From positions 1,674,001 to 1,738,000 of the forward strand of contig NZ_CP032286.1 in NCBI RefSeq assembly GCF_002165305.2: DNA of 64,000 nt, given 5' to 3'. The DNA comes from Acinetobacter sp. WCHA55. GTDB taxonomy: Bacteria; Pseudomonadota; Gammaproteobacteria; Pseudomonadales; Moraxellaceae. A model generated the notes under the pieces. The model did not search any database, had not been told where the DNA came from, and was given only the letters and a program-made list of their open reading frames with translations. Positions 17,527 to 27,973 of this stretch are shown here, piece by piece; positions within the stretch are counted from its first letter, which is position 1, and every line of letters begins with the position of its first letter. The position numbers and the translations under genes are program-made.

Positions 17527-20500
17527 ATGAATATAGCGACAAAATTTACTCCAAATAAAATTCCAACCAAGGATGTATCACTTGACGATAAATATCTCAG
17601 TGATTTCGGTACTGCTTACATGACTGGTATTCAGGCAATGGTGCGTTTACCACTAGCGCAAACACGGCGGGATACTTTAAACGGTTATCATACTGCTGGA
17701 TTTATTTCTGGCTATCGTGGTTCCCCTGTTGGAAATTATGATAATTTCCTTTGGCAAGTTGAAGGCATACTTAAAGACCATCATGTTGTTTTTCAACCTG
17801 GCGTAAATGAAGATCTCGCTGCTACTGCAATTTGGGGTACTCAACAAGCCAATCTTTCAGGTCAAGGCAAATATGATGGTGTGACTTCTTGGTGGTATGG
17901 TAAAGGTCCTGGTGTAGATCGTTCTGGAGATGTTTTACGTCATGCCAATCTTGCAGGAACATCCGAACGAGGCGGTGTGGTTGCCTTCTTTGGTGATGAC
18001 CACTCTTGTAAATCTTCGAGTATTCCACATCAGTCAGAACACGTGATGATTGGTTGTGGCATTCCAATTTTTTACCCGACCTCAATCCAGCAAATTCTTG
18101 ATTTAGGTGTTCATGCGGTCGCAATGTCACGCTTTGCAGGCGTCTGGACTTCAATTAAATTGGTTAGTGAAATTGTCGAAACCTCTGCATCTGTTCATGT
18201 AGATTCAGATCGCGTCACACCTGCTTTACCCCAAAATATTCAAATGCCTGAAGATGGCGTCAATATTCGTTGGCCTGATCATGGTATTCAGCAAGAAGAA
18301 CGTTTGTATAAATATCGCTTACCTGCTGTTCTCGCTTATGCACGTGAAAATGAACTGAATCAGATCACTTGGGATTGTGCTGATGCCCGCATTGGTATTG
18401 CTGCCAGTGGTAAAGGATACTTAGATACGATTGAAGCCTTACGGATACTTGGAATTGAAGGTGAAATCGCCCAACAGCTTGGACTACGTGTATACCAAGT
18501 TGCTCTAATTTGGCCCTTAGAGCCACAAGGACTTCGAAAATTTGCTGAGGGATTAGAAGAACTGATTGTCGTAGAAGAAAAACGCCCGATTATAGAAGCA
18601 CAAATAAAAGATGAGCTTTATGCACTGCCAGATGGTAAACGCCCGCGTGTGATCGGTAAAGCCTGTGATGGAAAAGGTGAATGGAGTACCTCGATTGAGG
18701 AAGCCCCTTTGATTGGTTACTTTGAATATCAACCAGAACCGATTGCCAAAATGTTGGCAGCGCGATTTTTAAAATTAGATCTTCCAGAAACCTTAAAAAT
18801 GCAAATCCAAAATCGCGTGGAGCTATTACAAAAAGCAGAGCAAGAATCAGCACGTGTATTGGATATTGCTGAACGTAAGCCTTTCTTTTGCAGCGGTTGC
18901 CCGCATAACGCATCCACAAAATTACCAGAAGGCAGTCGTGCCCTAGGTGGGATTGGTTGTCACTATATTGCAGTTCTACAGAATCACGGGACAGAAACAT
19001 TCTCGCATATGGGCGGTGAAGGCGTGAGTTGGGCGGGTACCTCTCATTTCACCAATGAAAAACATATTTTTGCCAATATCGGCGATGGAACCTATTTCCA
19101 TTCAGGATATCTTGCAATACGCCAAGCGATTGCTGCAAAACTCAATATCACCTACAAAATTCTCTATAACGATGCTGTCGCTATGACTGGTGGACAGCAT
19201 GTCGATGGTCATCTCAGTGTTGCGCAGTTAACCCGACAGCTTGATGCTGAAGGCATTACCAAACAAGTGATTGTTACGGATGAACCTGAGTTAATTCATG
19301 CGGAAGAAGGTATTGCACCTCATGTCGAGATTTACCACAGAAATGAGTTAGATAGCGTTCAACGCAAATTACGTGATATTTCTGGCGTTACGGCGCTCAT
19401 TTATGTTCAAACCTGTGCCAGCGAAAAACGCCGTCGTCGTAAACGCAATGCTTATCCTGATATTGCTCAGCGAGTTTTTATTAACAGTGAAATTTGCGAA
19501 GGCTGTGGTGACTGTTCTAAACAATCGAATTGTCTATCGATTGAACCTGTTGAAACAGCGCTAGGCACTAAACGTCAAATCAATCAAAGTAGTTGTAATA
19601 AAGACTTCTCTTGTGCCGAAGGTTTCTGCCCAAGTTTTGTGACCGTACATACCCGCGATATGAAACGCCCAGAAATATTTGACGGCATTCAAGCTGGCTG
19701 GCCTGAAAAGCCAATCATTGCCGAACTTGCACAAGATCCAATGCGTATTATGGTCGGTGGTGTAGGTGGAACAGGTGTGGTGACTTCAGGTGCTTTACTG
19801 GGTATGGCTGCACATTTGGAAGGTAAAGCTGCACGGATTATGGATATGGCTGGACTTGCCCAAAAAGGCGGTACAGTTTATTCCTACGTACAACTTGCAA
19901 CAGCAGATGATCAAATTTCATCAACCAAGATTCCTGCGGGACAAGGTGATCTATTAATTGGTGCTGATGCCATTGTTGCAGGGAGTAAGGTAGCACTATC
20001 TCGTTTAAAATCAGGTGCTGTGGTTATTGTTAATGAAGATAGTTCCCCTACTTCCAATTTCCTTGAGTCTCGTGATTGGTTCGCACCGATTACAGATTTA
20101 ATTCATCGACTTCGTGGTCGAACTTCACAAGATAAATTTTTCTCTTTACCTGTAACACGTATAGCCACACAAGTGCTCGGTGATGCGATCTTCGCCAATC
20201 AAATCTTACTTGGTATGGCTTGGCAATCAGGGCAAATTCCCTTGAAGCGTGAGAGTATTGAAAAAGCAATTGATCTGAATGGTACTGCGGCTGAACAAAA
20301 CCTAGAAGCATTCCGCATTGGTTGTCATTTAATGAGTGATCCTGACTTAGCCAAACGGATTATTGCAACTATACCAGCGACAAGTAAACCAAGAACCCTA
20401 GCTGAATTAATTGAAGATCGTTCTGCTCGTCTTGTCGAGTATTGGAATCAAGATTATGCAACTCAGTACCGCACACTGGTGGAACAAGCTGCCAAAGTAT

Positions 20501-21003
20501 TACCTGAAGAATTAACTGGAACCATTGCGACCCAACTTTATAGAGTCATGGCCTATAAAGATGAATACGAAGTTGCGCGTTTACTCACAGGAAAAAGCTT
20601 TAAACAAACGATTGAAACACAGTTTGGCCAAGGTTTACGTTTAACTTATCACCTTGCACCGCCAGCTTTGGGTACTCATGAAACTGTGCGCAAACGTGCT
20701 TTCGGATATTGGTTACGTTTCCCGATGATGATTCTGGCTCGTCTACAATGGCTTAGAGGAACTTTCCTTGACCCATTTGCTTTCCAACAAGAGCGTAAAA
20801 GAGAACTGGCTTGGCGTGATCGTTATATCACTTTTGTGAAAGACATCAGCTCTGCACCTAAAAGCTACGACTTATCTGTAGCTGAGCAAATCGCTCAATT
20901 ACCAGCAGATGTACGAGGTTTTGGTCATGTCAAAATGCAAGCGATGGACGCAGCGATACAACGTTGGGATGAGCTTGAATTAAAACTTCGTAAAGATCAT
21001 TAA
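17527..21003 (+). CDS. fused indolepyruvate ferredoxin oxidoreductase
   Basis: A 1158-residue single-chain 2-oxoacid:ferredoxin oxidoreductase that decarboxylates aryl pyruvates to aryl acetyl-CoA. In order: an N-terminal pyrimidine-binding domain; a TPP domain with IGCHYI and GDGTYFHSGY plus NDAVAMTGGQ; a 4Fe-4S ligand cluster with C657, C660, C663 and C669; the gamma domain starting MVGGVGGTGVVTSG; and a C-terminal extension. IorA and IorB of archaea are separate; the fused form is common in aerobic proteobacteria. AAGGAG precedes the ATG. It probably serves aromatic amino acid catabolism. Confidence 0.88.
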   Translation: MNIATKFTPNKIPTKDVSLDDKYLSDFGTAYMTGIQAMVRLPLAQTRRDTLNGYHTAGFISGYRGSPVGNYDNFLWQVEGILKDHHVVFQPGVNEDLAATAIWGTQQANLSGQGKYDGVTSWWYGKGPGVDRSGDVLRHANLAGTSERGGVVAFFGDDHSCKSSSIPHQSEHVMIGCGIPIFYPTSIQQILDLGVHAVAMSRFAGVWTSIKLVSEIVETSASVHVDSDRVTPALPQNIQMPEDGVNIRWPDHGIQQEERLYKYRLPAVLAYARENELNQITWDCADARIGIAASGKGYLDTIEALRILGIEGEIAQQLGLRVYQVALIWPLEPQGLRKFAEGLEELIVVEEKRPIIEAQIKDELYALPDGKRPRVIGKACDGKGEWSTSIEEAPLIGYFEYQPEPIAKMLAARFLKLDLPETLKMQIQNRVELLQKAEQESARVLDIAERKPFFCSGCPHNASTKLPEGSRALGGIGCHYIAVLQNHGTETFSHMGGEGVSWAGTSHFTNEKHIFANIGDGTYFHSGYLAIRQAIAAKLNITYKILYNDAVAMTGGQHVDGHLSVAQLTRQLDAEGITKQVIVTDEPELIHAEEGIAPHVEIYHRNELDSVQRKLRDISGVTALIYVQTCASEKRRRRKRNAYPDIAQRVFINSEICEGCGDCSKQSNCLSIEPVETALGTKRQINQSSCNKDFSCAEGFCPSFVTVHTRDMKRPEIFDGIQAGWPEKPIIAELAQDPMRIMVGGVGGTGVVTSGALLGMAAHLEGKAARIMDMAGLAQKGGTVYSYVQLATADDQISSTKIPAGQGDLLIGADAIVAGSKVALSRLKSGAVVIVNEDSSPTSNFLESRDWFAPITDLIHRLRGRTSQDKFFSLPVTRIATQVLGDAIFANQILLGMAWQSGQIPLKRESIEKAIDLNGTAAEQNLEAFRIGCHLMSDPDLAKRIIATIPATSKPRTLAELIEDRSARLVEYWNQDYATQYRTLVEQAAKVLPEELTGTIATQLYRVMAYKDEYEVARLLTGKSFKQTIETQFGQGLRLTYHLAPPALGTHETVRKRAFGYWLRFPMMILARLQWLRGTFLDPFAFQQERKRELAWRDRYITFVKDISSAPKSYDLSVAEQIAQLPADVRGFGHVKMQAMDAAIQRWDELELKLRKDH

Positions 21004-21021
21004 ATTTAAGGAAAATTGATT

Positions 21022-21101
21022 AAGTAAGTAGCTGATGCAGGATCAAAATGAGGTTTTATTGATACTCAGGTTATAGATCAGGTTCAGCTACTTACTTTTT
21101 A
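21022..21101 (+). terminator. long-arm hairpin after the oxidoreductase gene
   Basis: A perfect 14-bp inverted repeat, 21022-21035 with 21084-21097, ending in TTTTT. The 48-nt loop is large for a terminator, so it may instead be a miniature repeat or a nested structure. It sits 18 bp past the stop codon. Confidence 0.45.
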
Positions 21102-21168
21102 AACCTAAAAGCCTAACTCTTTTATTTAATGTAATTTCTTGACGGTTAGTCATAAAAACCTTTGTTAA

Positions 21169-22038
21169 TTATGGGGAAGTTACTGCTTCTTTTACTGTAA
21201 AACTTAAAATCATTGCTTTAACGCTTTGTTGAATTTCTTTCCAATCCTTTAAATGTTTTTTACTAAAACTTGCATCAACATGCACTTTCAACTCGGGTTC
21301 TAAAATAAATTTGAGTGTACATTTTTGTAGCAAAGGATGATTCGAGCAATTGATCATTGATATGTCTTCATTCTTATTTTTTTCCACAGATACGTATAAA
21401 TCATCAGTTTCCTCATATCCATATTTAGATATCCACTTTGGATCTGGAATATATTTTTCCAAACCATAATTTAACTGATCTGTTTTTTTATATACTTCTC
21501 TGTAACTTAATCGTCCTGAAGAACTGGTGAATGGTTTATTATTTACCGTTCTATCAAGCAGGCCCTTCATATCTCCATCCTTCACATATCTATTGCCAGC
21601 ATATGCAAATACTTTTACCCATGGTGTGTCTGGCAATGATTTTTGTATTTTATATTCCTTAGATAAGGTCTTAGCTTGTGGTGCTTTTACATATGTAACA
21701 AGCAACGTCTCATCGGTATAACGTATCTCGAACGCTATAAAGTTTATAACTGAGTCATAATTACGTTTTGGTCTTGGTTTACACTCAGGTTCAGCTTTAC
21801 TCCACTCCCATACAGGGCACAATTCATAATCTGCACTCACACCTTCACCCAAGTTTACGGGTTTACCTCCAAAATTTCCTACGCGGTAAGGTAATCCATA
21901 AGGTCCCATTGGAGGAGTAAAATCAGAAGACTTTTCTTCAACCTCTACTTTTGGAGTTTTATCTGTAGATAGATCGCAAGCCTGAAGAAATATTCCATTT
22001 AGTAGCATTACAATCAAAATTTTATGATTTATTCTCAA
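21169..22038 (-). CDS. lipoprotein of unknown function
   Basis: A 289-residue protein with a lipoprotein signal peptide (basic MRINHK, hydrophobic stretch, lipobox LQAC with Cys21). A conserved-looking block follows: PYGLPYRVGNFGGKPVNLGEG, CPVWEW, CKPRPKRNYDS. There is an even spread of Cys and aromatic residues and no transmembrane segment after the lipobox, so it is predicted to be membrane-anchored in the periplasm. I do not recognise the family. Orphan type VI immunity lipoproteins in Acinetobacter have this general look, but no effector gene is adjacent and I do not claim that role. Confidence 0.65.
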   Translation of the reverse strand: MRINHKILIVMLLNGIFLQACDLSTDKTPKVEVEEKSSDFTPPMGPYGLPYRVGNFGGKPVNLGEGVSADYELCPVWEWSKAEPECKPRPKRNYDSVINFIAFEIRYTDETLLVTYVKAPQAKTLSKEYKIQKSLPDTPWVKVFAYAGNRYVKDGDMKGLLDRTVNNKPFTSSSGRLSYREVYKKTDQLNYGLEKYIPDPKWISKYGYEETDDLYVSVEKNKNEDISMINCSNHPLLQKCTLKFILEPELKVHVDASFSKKHLKDWKEIQQSVKAMILSFTVKEAVTSP

Positions 22039-22278
22039 CTTATTTTCCCCAATTTTTTACATTACCTGTAACTTTCGGTACAGATACCACCAATCTTTTT
22101 ATACAAATTTCTTAGGTTTAACTGTCTTTATCTCATTAAACAATAAAAATGTCTGCTTCACATCATTCATTACACCTGAAATTTGATTTCTTTAAACTAC
22201 TTAATAGTGTTGGTATGCAATATTCTAATAAAGCTAGGTTATTATTAGGTCATAGTTTATGATTTATTAAATTTTAAG

Positions 22279-22977
22279 ATGAAAAATCCATTTTCTGATA
22301 CCCCTCAAATTAGCGTGGTTTCTTCTTTCTCTGAACTTGTAAATTCGAATTTTCAAGGAGAAATGAATGCACTTTGCTGGTATCGAGATTTGGTTGGCGA
22401 TTTTAAAGAAATTGTGGCCAAACTTGAGTTAAAAGAAAATATTACAGAAGTTTCCGTTGAAGATCTTTTAGGGCTACATCTTTCAGAACAAGGAAGTTTA
22501 GCAAGGGAAATTATCCTAAAAGATATTCAGCGATTAACTGAATTCGGTGCTTCTCCTACGCTTAATTTACTAAAGTGTTATGAACGAGATGAAGAACTAG
22601 ACTTCATTTCAACAGATGTCTATTCGTTTCATATTGATCGTTCACCGATAGAAACAGATACTTTCTTATGTACTTATCACGGCGCTGCAAGCGATATCGT
22701 GCCCAACGATCAGGTTGAACAAAAAATTTTGATTCCAAAAATTAGAGAAAAACTCAAAGAACTACATGATGGCCCAGAAGCTGAATTTGAAACTTTCTTA
22801 GAAGAATATTTCTTTGATCTGCATTATCAGCCTAAACCCAATGCAAAACCTGTGAATTTAGGCTCAGGCCATCTTTGGCGTTTGGCAGTAGATCATCCAA
22901 CACAGCAGGTTTTACCCTGTGTGCATAGAGCGCCTCTCGAAAAGGATGGTGAATATAGGTTGCTCTTGATTTGTTAA
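22279..22977 (+). CDS. uncharacterised protein, possibly DUF1826-like
   Basis: A 232-residue soluble protein. The central segment FHIDRSPIETDTFLCTYHG and the C-terminal CVHRAPLEKDGEYRLLLI recall the DUF1826 pattern of a His-Asp followed by a Tyr-Gly strand and a terminal HR-P-RLLL. The match is from memory of the pattern and is tentative. No signal or membrane segment. It is convergent or isolated from its neighbours, and there is no obvious ribosome binding site ahead of the ATG at 22279 (TTTAAG). Function unknown. Confidence 0.5.
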   Translation: MKNPFSDTPQISVVSSFSELVNSNFQGEMNALCWYRDLVGDFKEIVAKLELKENITEVSVEDLLGLHLSEQGSLAREIILKDIQRLTEFGASPTLNLLKCYERDEELDFISTDVYSFHIDRSPIETDTFLCTYHGAASDIVPNDQVEQKILIPKIREKLKELHDGPEAEFETFLEEYFFDLHYQPKPNAKPVNLGSGHLWRLAVDHPTQQVLPCVHRAPLEKDGEYRLLLIC

Positions 22978-23025
22978 ATATTTATTCGATATAGCATCGA
23001 TGAATTTGATCTATTTATAGACGGT

Positions 23026-23055
23026 AAAAAAGCACCCTAAAGTTTTAAGGTGCTG
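23026..23055 (-). terminator. terminator of asparaginase gene
   Basis: AGCACC and GGTGCT arms, followed on the minus strand by TTTTTT. It lies about 40 bp past the asparaginase stop. Confidence 0.8.
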
Positions 23056-23094
23056 AGGTGAAAACTTTACGACAAGAAATCACAGTTTCGGAGC

Positions 23095-24483
<1,389 letters not shown>

Positions 24484-25191
24484 TTACCACGCGATCTCAT
24501 GACCTTGAAAGTCGACAAACTTTTGTTCATTCTTGCCAATAAAATCCTCAACCACACGTACAATACCTGTTGTACTTTCTTTTACGCTGATGGGAGCATG
24601 GCTTCCGCCCATTTCAGTTTGAACCCACCCTGGGTGTAAGTTCAGCACGCCTATTTGGACTGGGATTGCCTCATTAATCGCAAAGCCACGTGTGATACTG
24701 TTGAGAGCGGCCTTACTTGCGCGATATAGCTCCATACTTCCCTCATCGTTTAAAGCAACGCTTCCCATGCGAGAACTCATAAATGCAATGACACTCTTTT
24801 CTTTCATTAAAGGAAGGAGTTTTCTCGCAATCGTCACGGGTGCAATACTATTTACCCAAAACAGATTAGCAATCTCATTGGGTGTACACTGTTCAACTCG
24901 TTGATGTTCTGGCCCAAGAATACCTGCAGAAACCAACAGTAGATCAATTGATTTTTCATGATAATTAATGAGTAAACTGTCAGCAGCTTGCATATGACTT
25001 AAATCTAATTCGGTTAATTCAAGTCGATCTGGATACTCAGAAAGCAGTTGAGTTAAGCCCGTGGAGACTTGGTTTATGTCTCGAATAGTCGCTATAACAT
25101 TCCAGTGCCGATTGAGCAACTCACGAACTAAACCTAGGCCAATTCCCCTTGAAGCACCAACCACAATTGCACGTTTATTCTTATCAAACAT
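24484..25191 (-). CDS. short-chain dehydrogenase, C-factor-like
   Basis: A 235-residue SDR with the NAD(P) motif GASRGIG near residue 13, an SAGILGPEH loop, the catalytic MSSRMGS and YRASK. The IRD segment after beta-2 suggests NADP. Start 25191 is preferred over the upstream GTG at 25209 because GAGGAA sits 8 nt before it. The family includes C-factor/YbbO-like reductases of uncertain substrates. It is a lone gene with no pathway context. Confidence 0.78.
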   Translation of the reverse strand: MFDKNKRAIVVGASRGIGLGLVRELLNRHWNVIATIRDINQVSTGLTQLLSEYPDRLELTELDLSHMQAADSLLINYHEKSIDLLLVSAGILGPEHQRVEQCTPNEIANLFWVNSIAPVTIARKLLPLMKEKSVIAFMSSRMGSVALNDEGSMELYRASKAALNSITRGFAINEAIPVQIGVLNLHPGWVQTEMGGSHAPISVKESTTGIVRVVEDFIGKNEQKFVDFQGHEIAW

Positions 25192-25409
25192 AAAGTGTTC
25201 CTCTATCACGATAATTCAAGATGTAAAAAGAGCTTGAGTTCAAGCTTTCAATTAGTGCTTTAGAATATTGATTTACAAGCTTAGGAATACGTTTTAATCA
25301 TAGTGCTGCAAAAGTTATTTATGCAAACCAATTTTTTGTTGACTTATTCAATATGAATGATTGTTCCAATAAATAAGCCTACATCTAATCTAATATGAAT
25401 CGCACCAGT

Positions 25410-25455
25410 AATAGGTTTTCCTCCAACCCAACATTGGAGAATTTAGAAAACCTCA
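25410..25455. repeat. nested stem-loop after TonB receptor gene
   Basis: Outer arms AGGTTTTC and GAAAACCT enclose a CTCCAA/TTGGAG stem with a 7-nt loop. It lies 18 bp past the receptor stop but lacks a T-run, so it may be a weak terminator or an mRNA-stabilising hairpin. Confidence 0.5.
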
Positions 25456-25472
25456 AACCTCGCAATTTCTAT

Positions 25473-27602
25473 TTAGAAGTTCATAGTCCATGAAAATTGA
25501 GCTGTACGCGGTGTACCCAGAAATAAGTAATCATCCCCGAAGAAACTGCCTGCATCGCGCCAGTATTTTTTATTGAACAGGTTATCCACATTCAGACGCA
25601 GCATATTGTCATAACCATAAGCACGGAAGTTATAAGCAGCCCCTGCGTCAAATACACTATAGCCTGAAACTTTAACTGTTCCCGTTTTATTGGCGTATTT
25701 ACTGCTGCTGTATTGCATACCTGCAAGTAAACGTAAGCCCTCGACTTGAGGCATTTGGTAAGACACATGACTGGCAAAACGAACCGTCGGTACATTTTGA
25801 GTTTGATGCCCTTTATAAGCATCTACCTGTATATTTTCCAAACGTGAACGGGTCATTGCTAAAGTCGATGTCATATCTAGATTTTCAGCAATACGACCTT
25901 GCAAGCCCAACTCCAAACCGAGGTTATGCTGTTCACCATCGGTGACATAGTAATTGTCTAAGTTGGTATATTGATGGTCTTGTGTTAGGTCAAACAAAGC
26001 GGCAGTAAACAGTAGATCTTGCCACTGCTGTTTAAGACCTAACTCATATTGAGTTGAACGTCTTGGTGCTAAGGTGGCATAAGCATTATTAGCATACCAT
26101 GGTGCTTGGCTGCCGTCGCTGATCCCTTTGGCATAAGAAGCATACAGATGAGTATTCTGCCAAGGCTGATACATCAAAGCGAACTGTGGCAAGAAGCGAT
26201 TGAAGTCAGTGTCACGAATACTGTTACCGTCCGCAGCATATGCACTTTCATTTAAATGCAAAAGCTTACCACCCAACAAAACTGACCAAGTATCATTCAA
26301 TTCAATTTGATCCAACAGGTTGAGGGCTGTCTGTTGACTATCTAATGATTTGTAATGATTACCTAAAGCTTTATCCGTAGGTATATAGGTAATAGGATCA
26401 TCATCAATATTTCCTGAACCTATCCATTCATTGATTGCATCATACTGAGTATGGCGTTTGTAAGCATGTGACAACTCTAAACTCAGGTTGTGTTGCCATG
26501 CTCCCGTGCTGAATTTTCCGTTCAAACCTGTTTTAAATTGATTGGTGAGATAACTGTCATCTGGGCTGCGGAAATCATAAATGTCATAGTTACCCTGTTG
26601 GTCAAAGGTATAGGCAAAAGCTGAGTAATCATCTACGACCACACGGCTTTGTGAAGCCGACAGATTGCTACTCCAGTTATCATTGATTTGATAGCTATAT
26701 TTCAGACTCGTATTTAGACTTTCATTGGTGATCGGTTTACTCCAGCTTTGGTAGCCCAGCAAACGATCCCATTCCACTCCTGTCGGTACAGTTTCACCAC
26801 CCAATAGCTGATAGCCCGGTACCGAACGCTGTTTTTGACGCTGTGATTCAATATCAAATTCGAGTTTTGAACGATCTGAAATTTTCCAGTCTAAAGCCAA
26901 GGAACCAAACAAACGTGTACCGTCAGCATGTTCAACATAGGGATGAATGTCTTCATACGCTGCATTCACACGATAACCAAACTGTTGATTGTCTCCAAGC
27001 CATCCACCAAAGTCTGTTGCCACACGACTACCGCCATGACTATCTGCTTCAAGGGTTAAAGACTGGACATCTTTGGGGCGTTTACTTACATAGTTCACGA
27101 CTCCACCTGGGGTCGACATCCCACTTTGAATCGCACTCATGCCTTTGAGTATCTCGACTTGCTCTTTATTTTCAAGCGCTACATTTTGCTCACCACGAAG
27201 CGAATTACCGTTCAGTAAATAACTTGATCCCGCATTTAAGCTAAATCCCCGCATTACGAAGTTTGCATAGTAACCAATGGGTGCATAGCCATCACCAACA
27301 GATGCATCGTTTTTTACTACATCGCTGAGTGTTTTTGCATGTTGATCTGCTATCAGTTCAGCAGTAACGGTGTGAATAGATGCAGGAATGGCTGCAAGGT
27401 TTTGCTGGCCAAACCCAGACAAATTAACTTTGGGTTGATAATACGCCGTTGGTTCAGCTTGAGCAGTCGCTGTGATGGTTGCGAGTTGCGCCACATCACT
27501 GTCTTCTGCCGCATGTACCCATACCGAGTTCATCCCTAGACATGAAAATGAACCAACCGCCAATAATGCTTTTTGTAAACGAGAAAATGGATACGTTTTC
27601 AC
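25473..27602 (-). CDS. TonB-dependent siderophore receptor
   Basis: A 709-residue outer-membrane receptor. It has a signal peptide ending near VHA-AED at residue 32, and no obvious DxxxV TonB box in the short linker. The plug domain starts IPASIHTVTAELI and carries GFSLN, EQVEILKGMSAIQSGM and PGGVVNYVSKRP. A 22-strand barrel follows, ending in the aromatic ...FSWTMNF. The frame starts with GTG at 27602 in good signal-peptide context with only a weak AGGG upstream. It is classed as a siderophore receptor by plug motifs; the ligand is unknown. It is divergent from the second receptor at 27974. Confidence 0.85.
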   Translation of the reverse strand: MKTYPFSRLQKALLAVGSFSCLGMNSVWVHAAEDSDVAQLATITATAQAEPTAYYQPKVNLSGFGQQNLAAIPASIHTVTAELIADQHAKTLSDVVKNDASVGDGYAPIGYYANFVMRGFSLNAGSSYLLNGNSLRGEQNVALENKEQVEILKGMSAIQSGMSTPGGVVNYVSKRPKDVQSLTLEADSHGGSRVATDFGGWLGDNQQFGYRVNAAYEDIHPYVEHADGTRLFGSLALDWKISDRSKLEFDIESQRQKQRSVPGYQLLGGETVPTGVEWDRLLGYQSWSKPITNESLNTSLKYSYQINDNWSSNLSASQSRVVVDDYSAFAYTFDQQGNYDIYDFRSPDDSYLTNQFKTGLNGKFSTGAWQHNLSLELSHAYKRHTQYDAINEWIGSGNIDDDPITYIPTDKALGNHYKSLDSQQTALNLLDQIELNDTWSVLLGGKLLHLNESAYAADGNSIRDTDFNRFLPQFALMYQPWQNTHLYASYAKGISDGSQAPWYANNAYATLAPRRSTQYELGLKQQWQDLLFTAALFDLTQDHQYTNLDNYYVTDGEQHNLGLELGLQGRIAENLDMTSTLAMTRSRLENIQVDAYKGHQTQNVPTVRFASHVSYQMPQVEGLRLLAGMQYSSSKYANKTGTVKVSGYSVFDAGAAYNFRAYGYDNMLRLNVDNLFNKKYWRDAGSFFGDDYLFLGTPRTAQFSWTMNF

Positions 27603-27973
27603 TGTCGTTGCTAACCCTAAAAGATAAATTTACAGCCTGAATTTTGCGGCATGAGTATTCACAATTTTTTTAGAATGAACAAGCACATTATTCAACATAT
27701 CTCAGCTTTTTTAAAATTATCTGGCGATAGCTTTGAGTGTGAAGATTTAGTAATAACTTTGATATGCGTTTCATCTTTTCAGTCGTATTTGATACAGCAT
27801 ATGGTATTGGGACTTTAGCTGACTTGAAACAATGTATTGTGGATTGGAACCTAAAAGCTTAGGTTGATTTATTTCAATTTTTTAAACCATTTTTTGAATT
27901 TAGAGTGATTTTATAACTACAAATTCACTAAAATGTTATAACATAACAATACATATCTAAACTACCCTCCTTT
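27603..27973. promoter_or_regulatory. divergent receptor promoter region
   Basis: 371 bp between two receptor genes. A Zur-like box lies at its right end (separate entry). I find no convincing Fur box for the leftward gene and no small gene. Confidence 0.5.
27931..27951 (+). promoter_or_regulatory. Zur-like operator
   Basis: The left half AAATGTTATA is identical to the proteobacterial Zur half-site. One centre base follows, then CATAACAATA, which matches 7 of 10 bases of the mirror half TATAACATTT. It also contains the perfect palindrome ATGTTATAACAT. It ends 22 bp before the receptor start, where a repressor would block initiation. Confidence 0.6.

Noticed and set aside
21169..22038. Type VI secretion immunity lipoprotein
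   Set aside because: The overall look is compatible, but no effector, VgrG or PAAR gene is adjacent and I cannot recall a specific family match.
27603..27800. Fur box for the leftward TonB receptor
   Set aside because: No stretch matches the 19-bp Fur consensus well enough on either strand.
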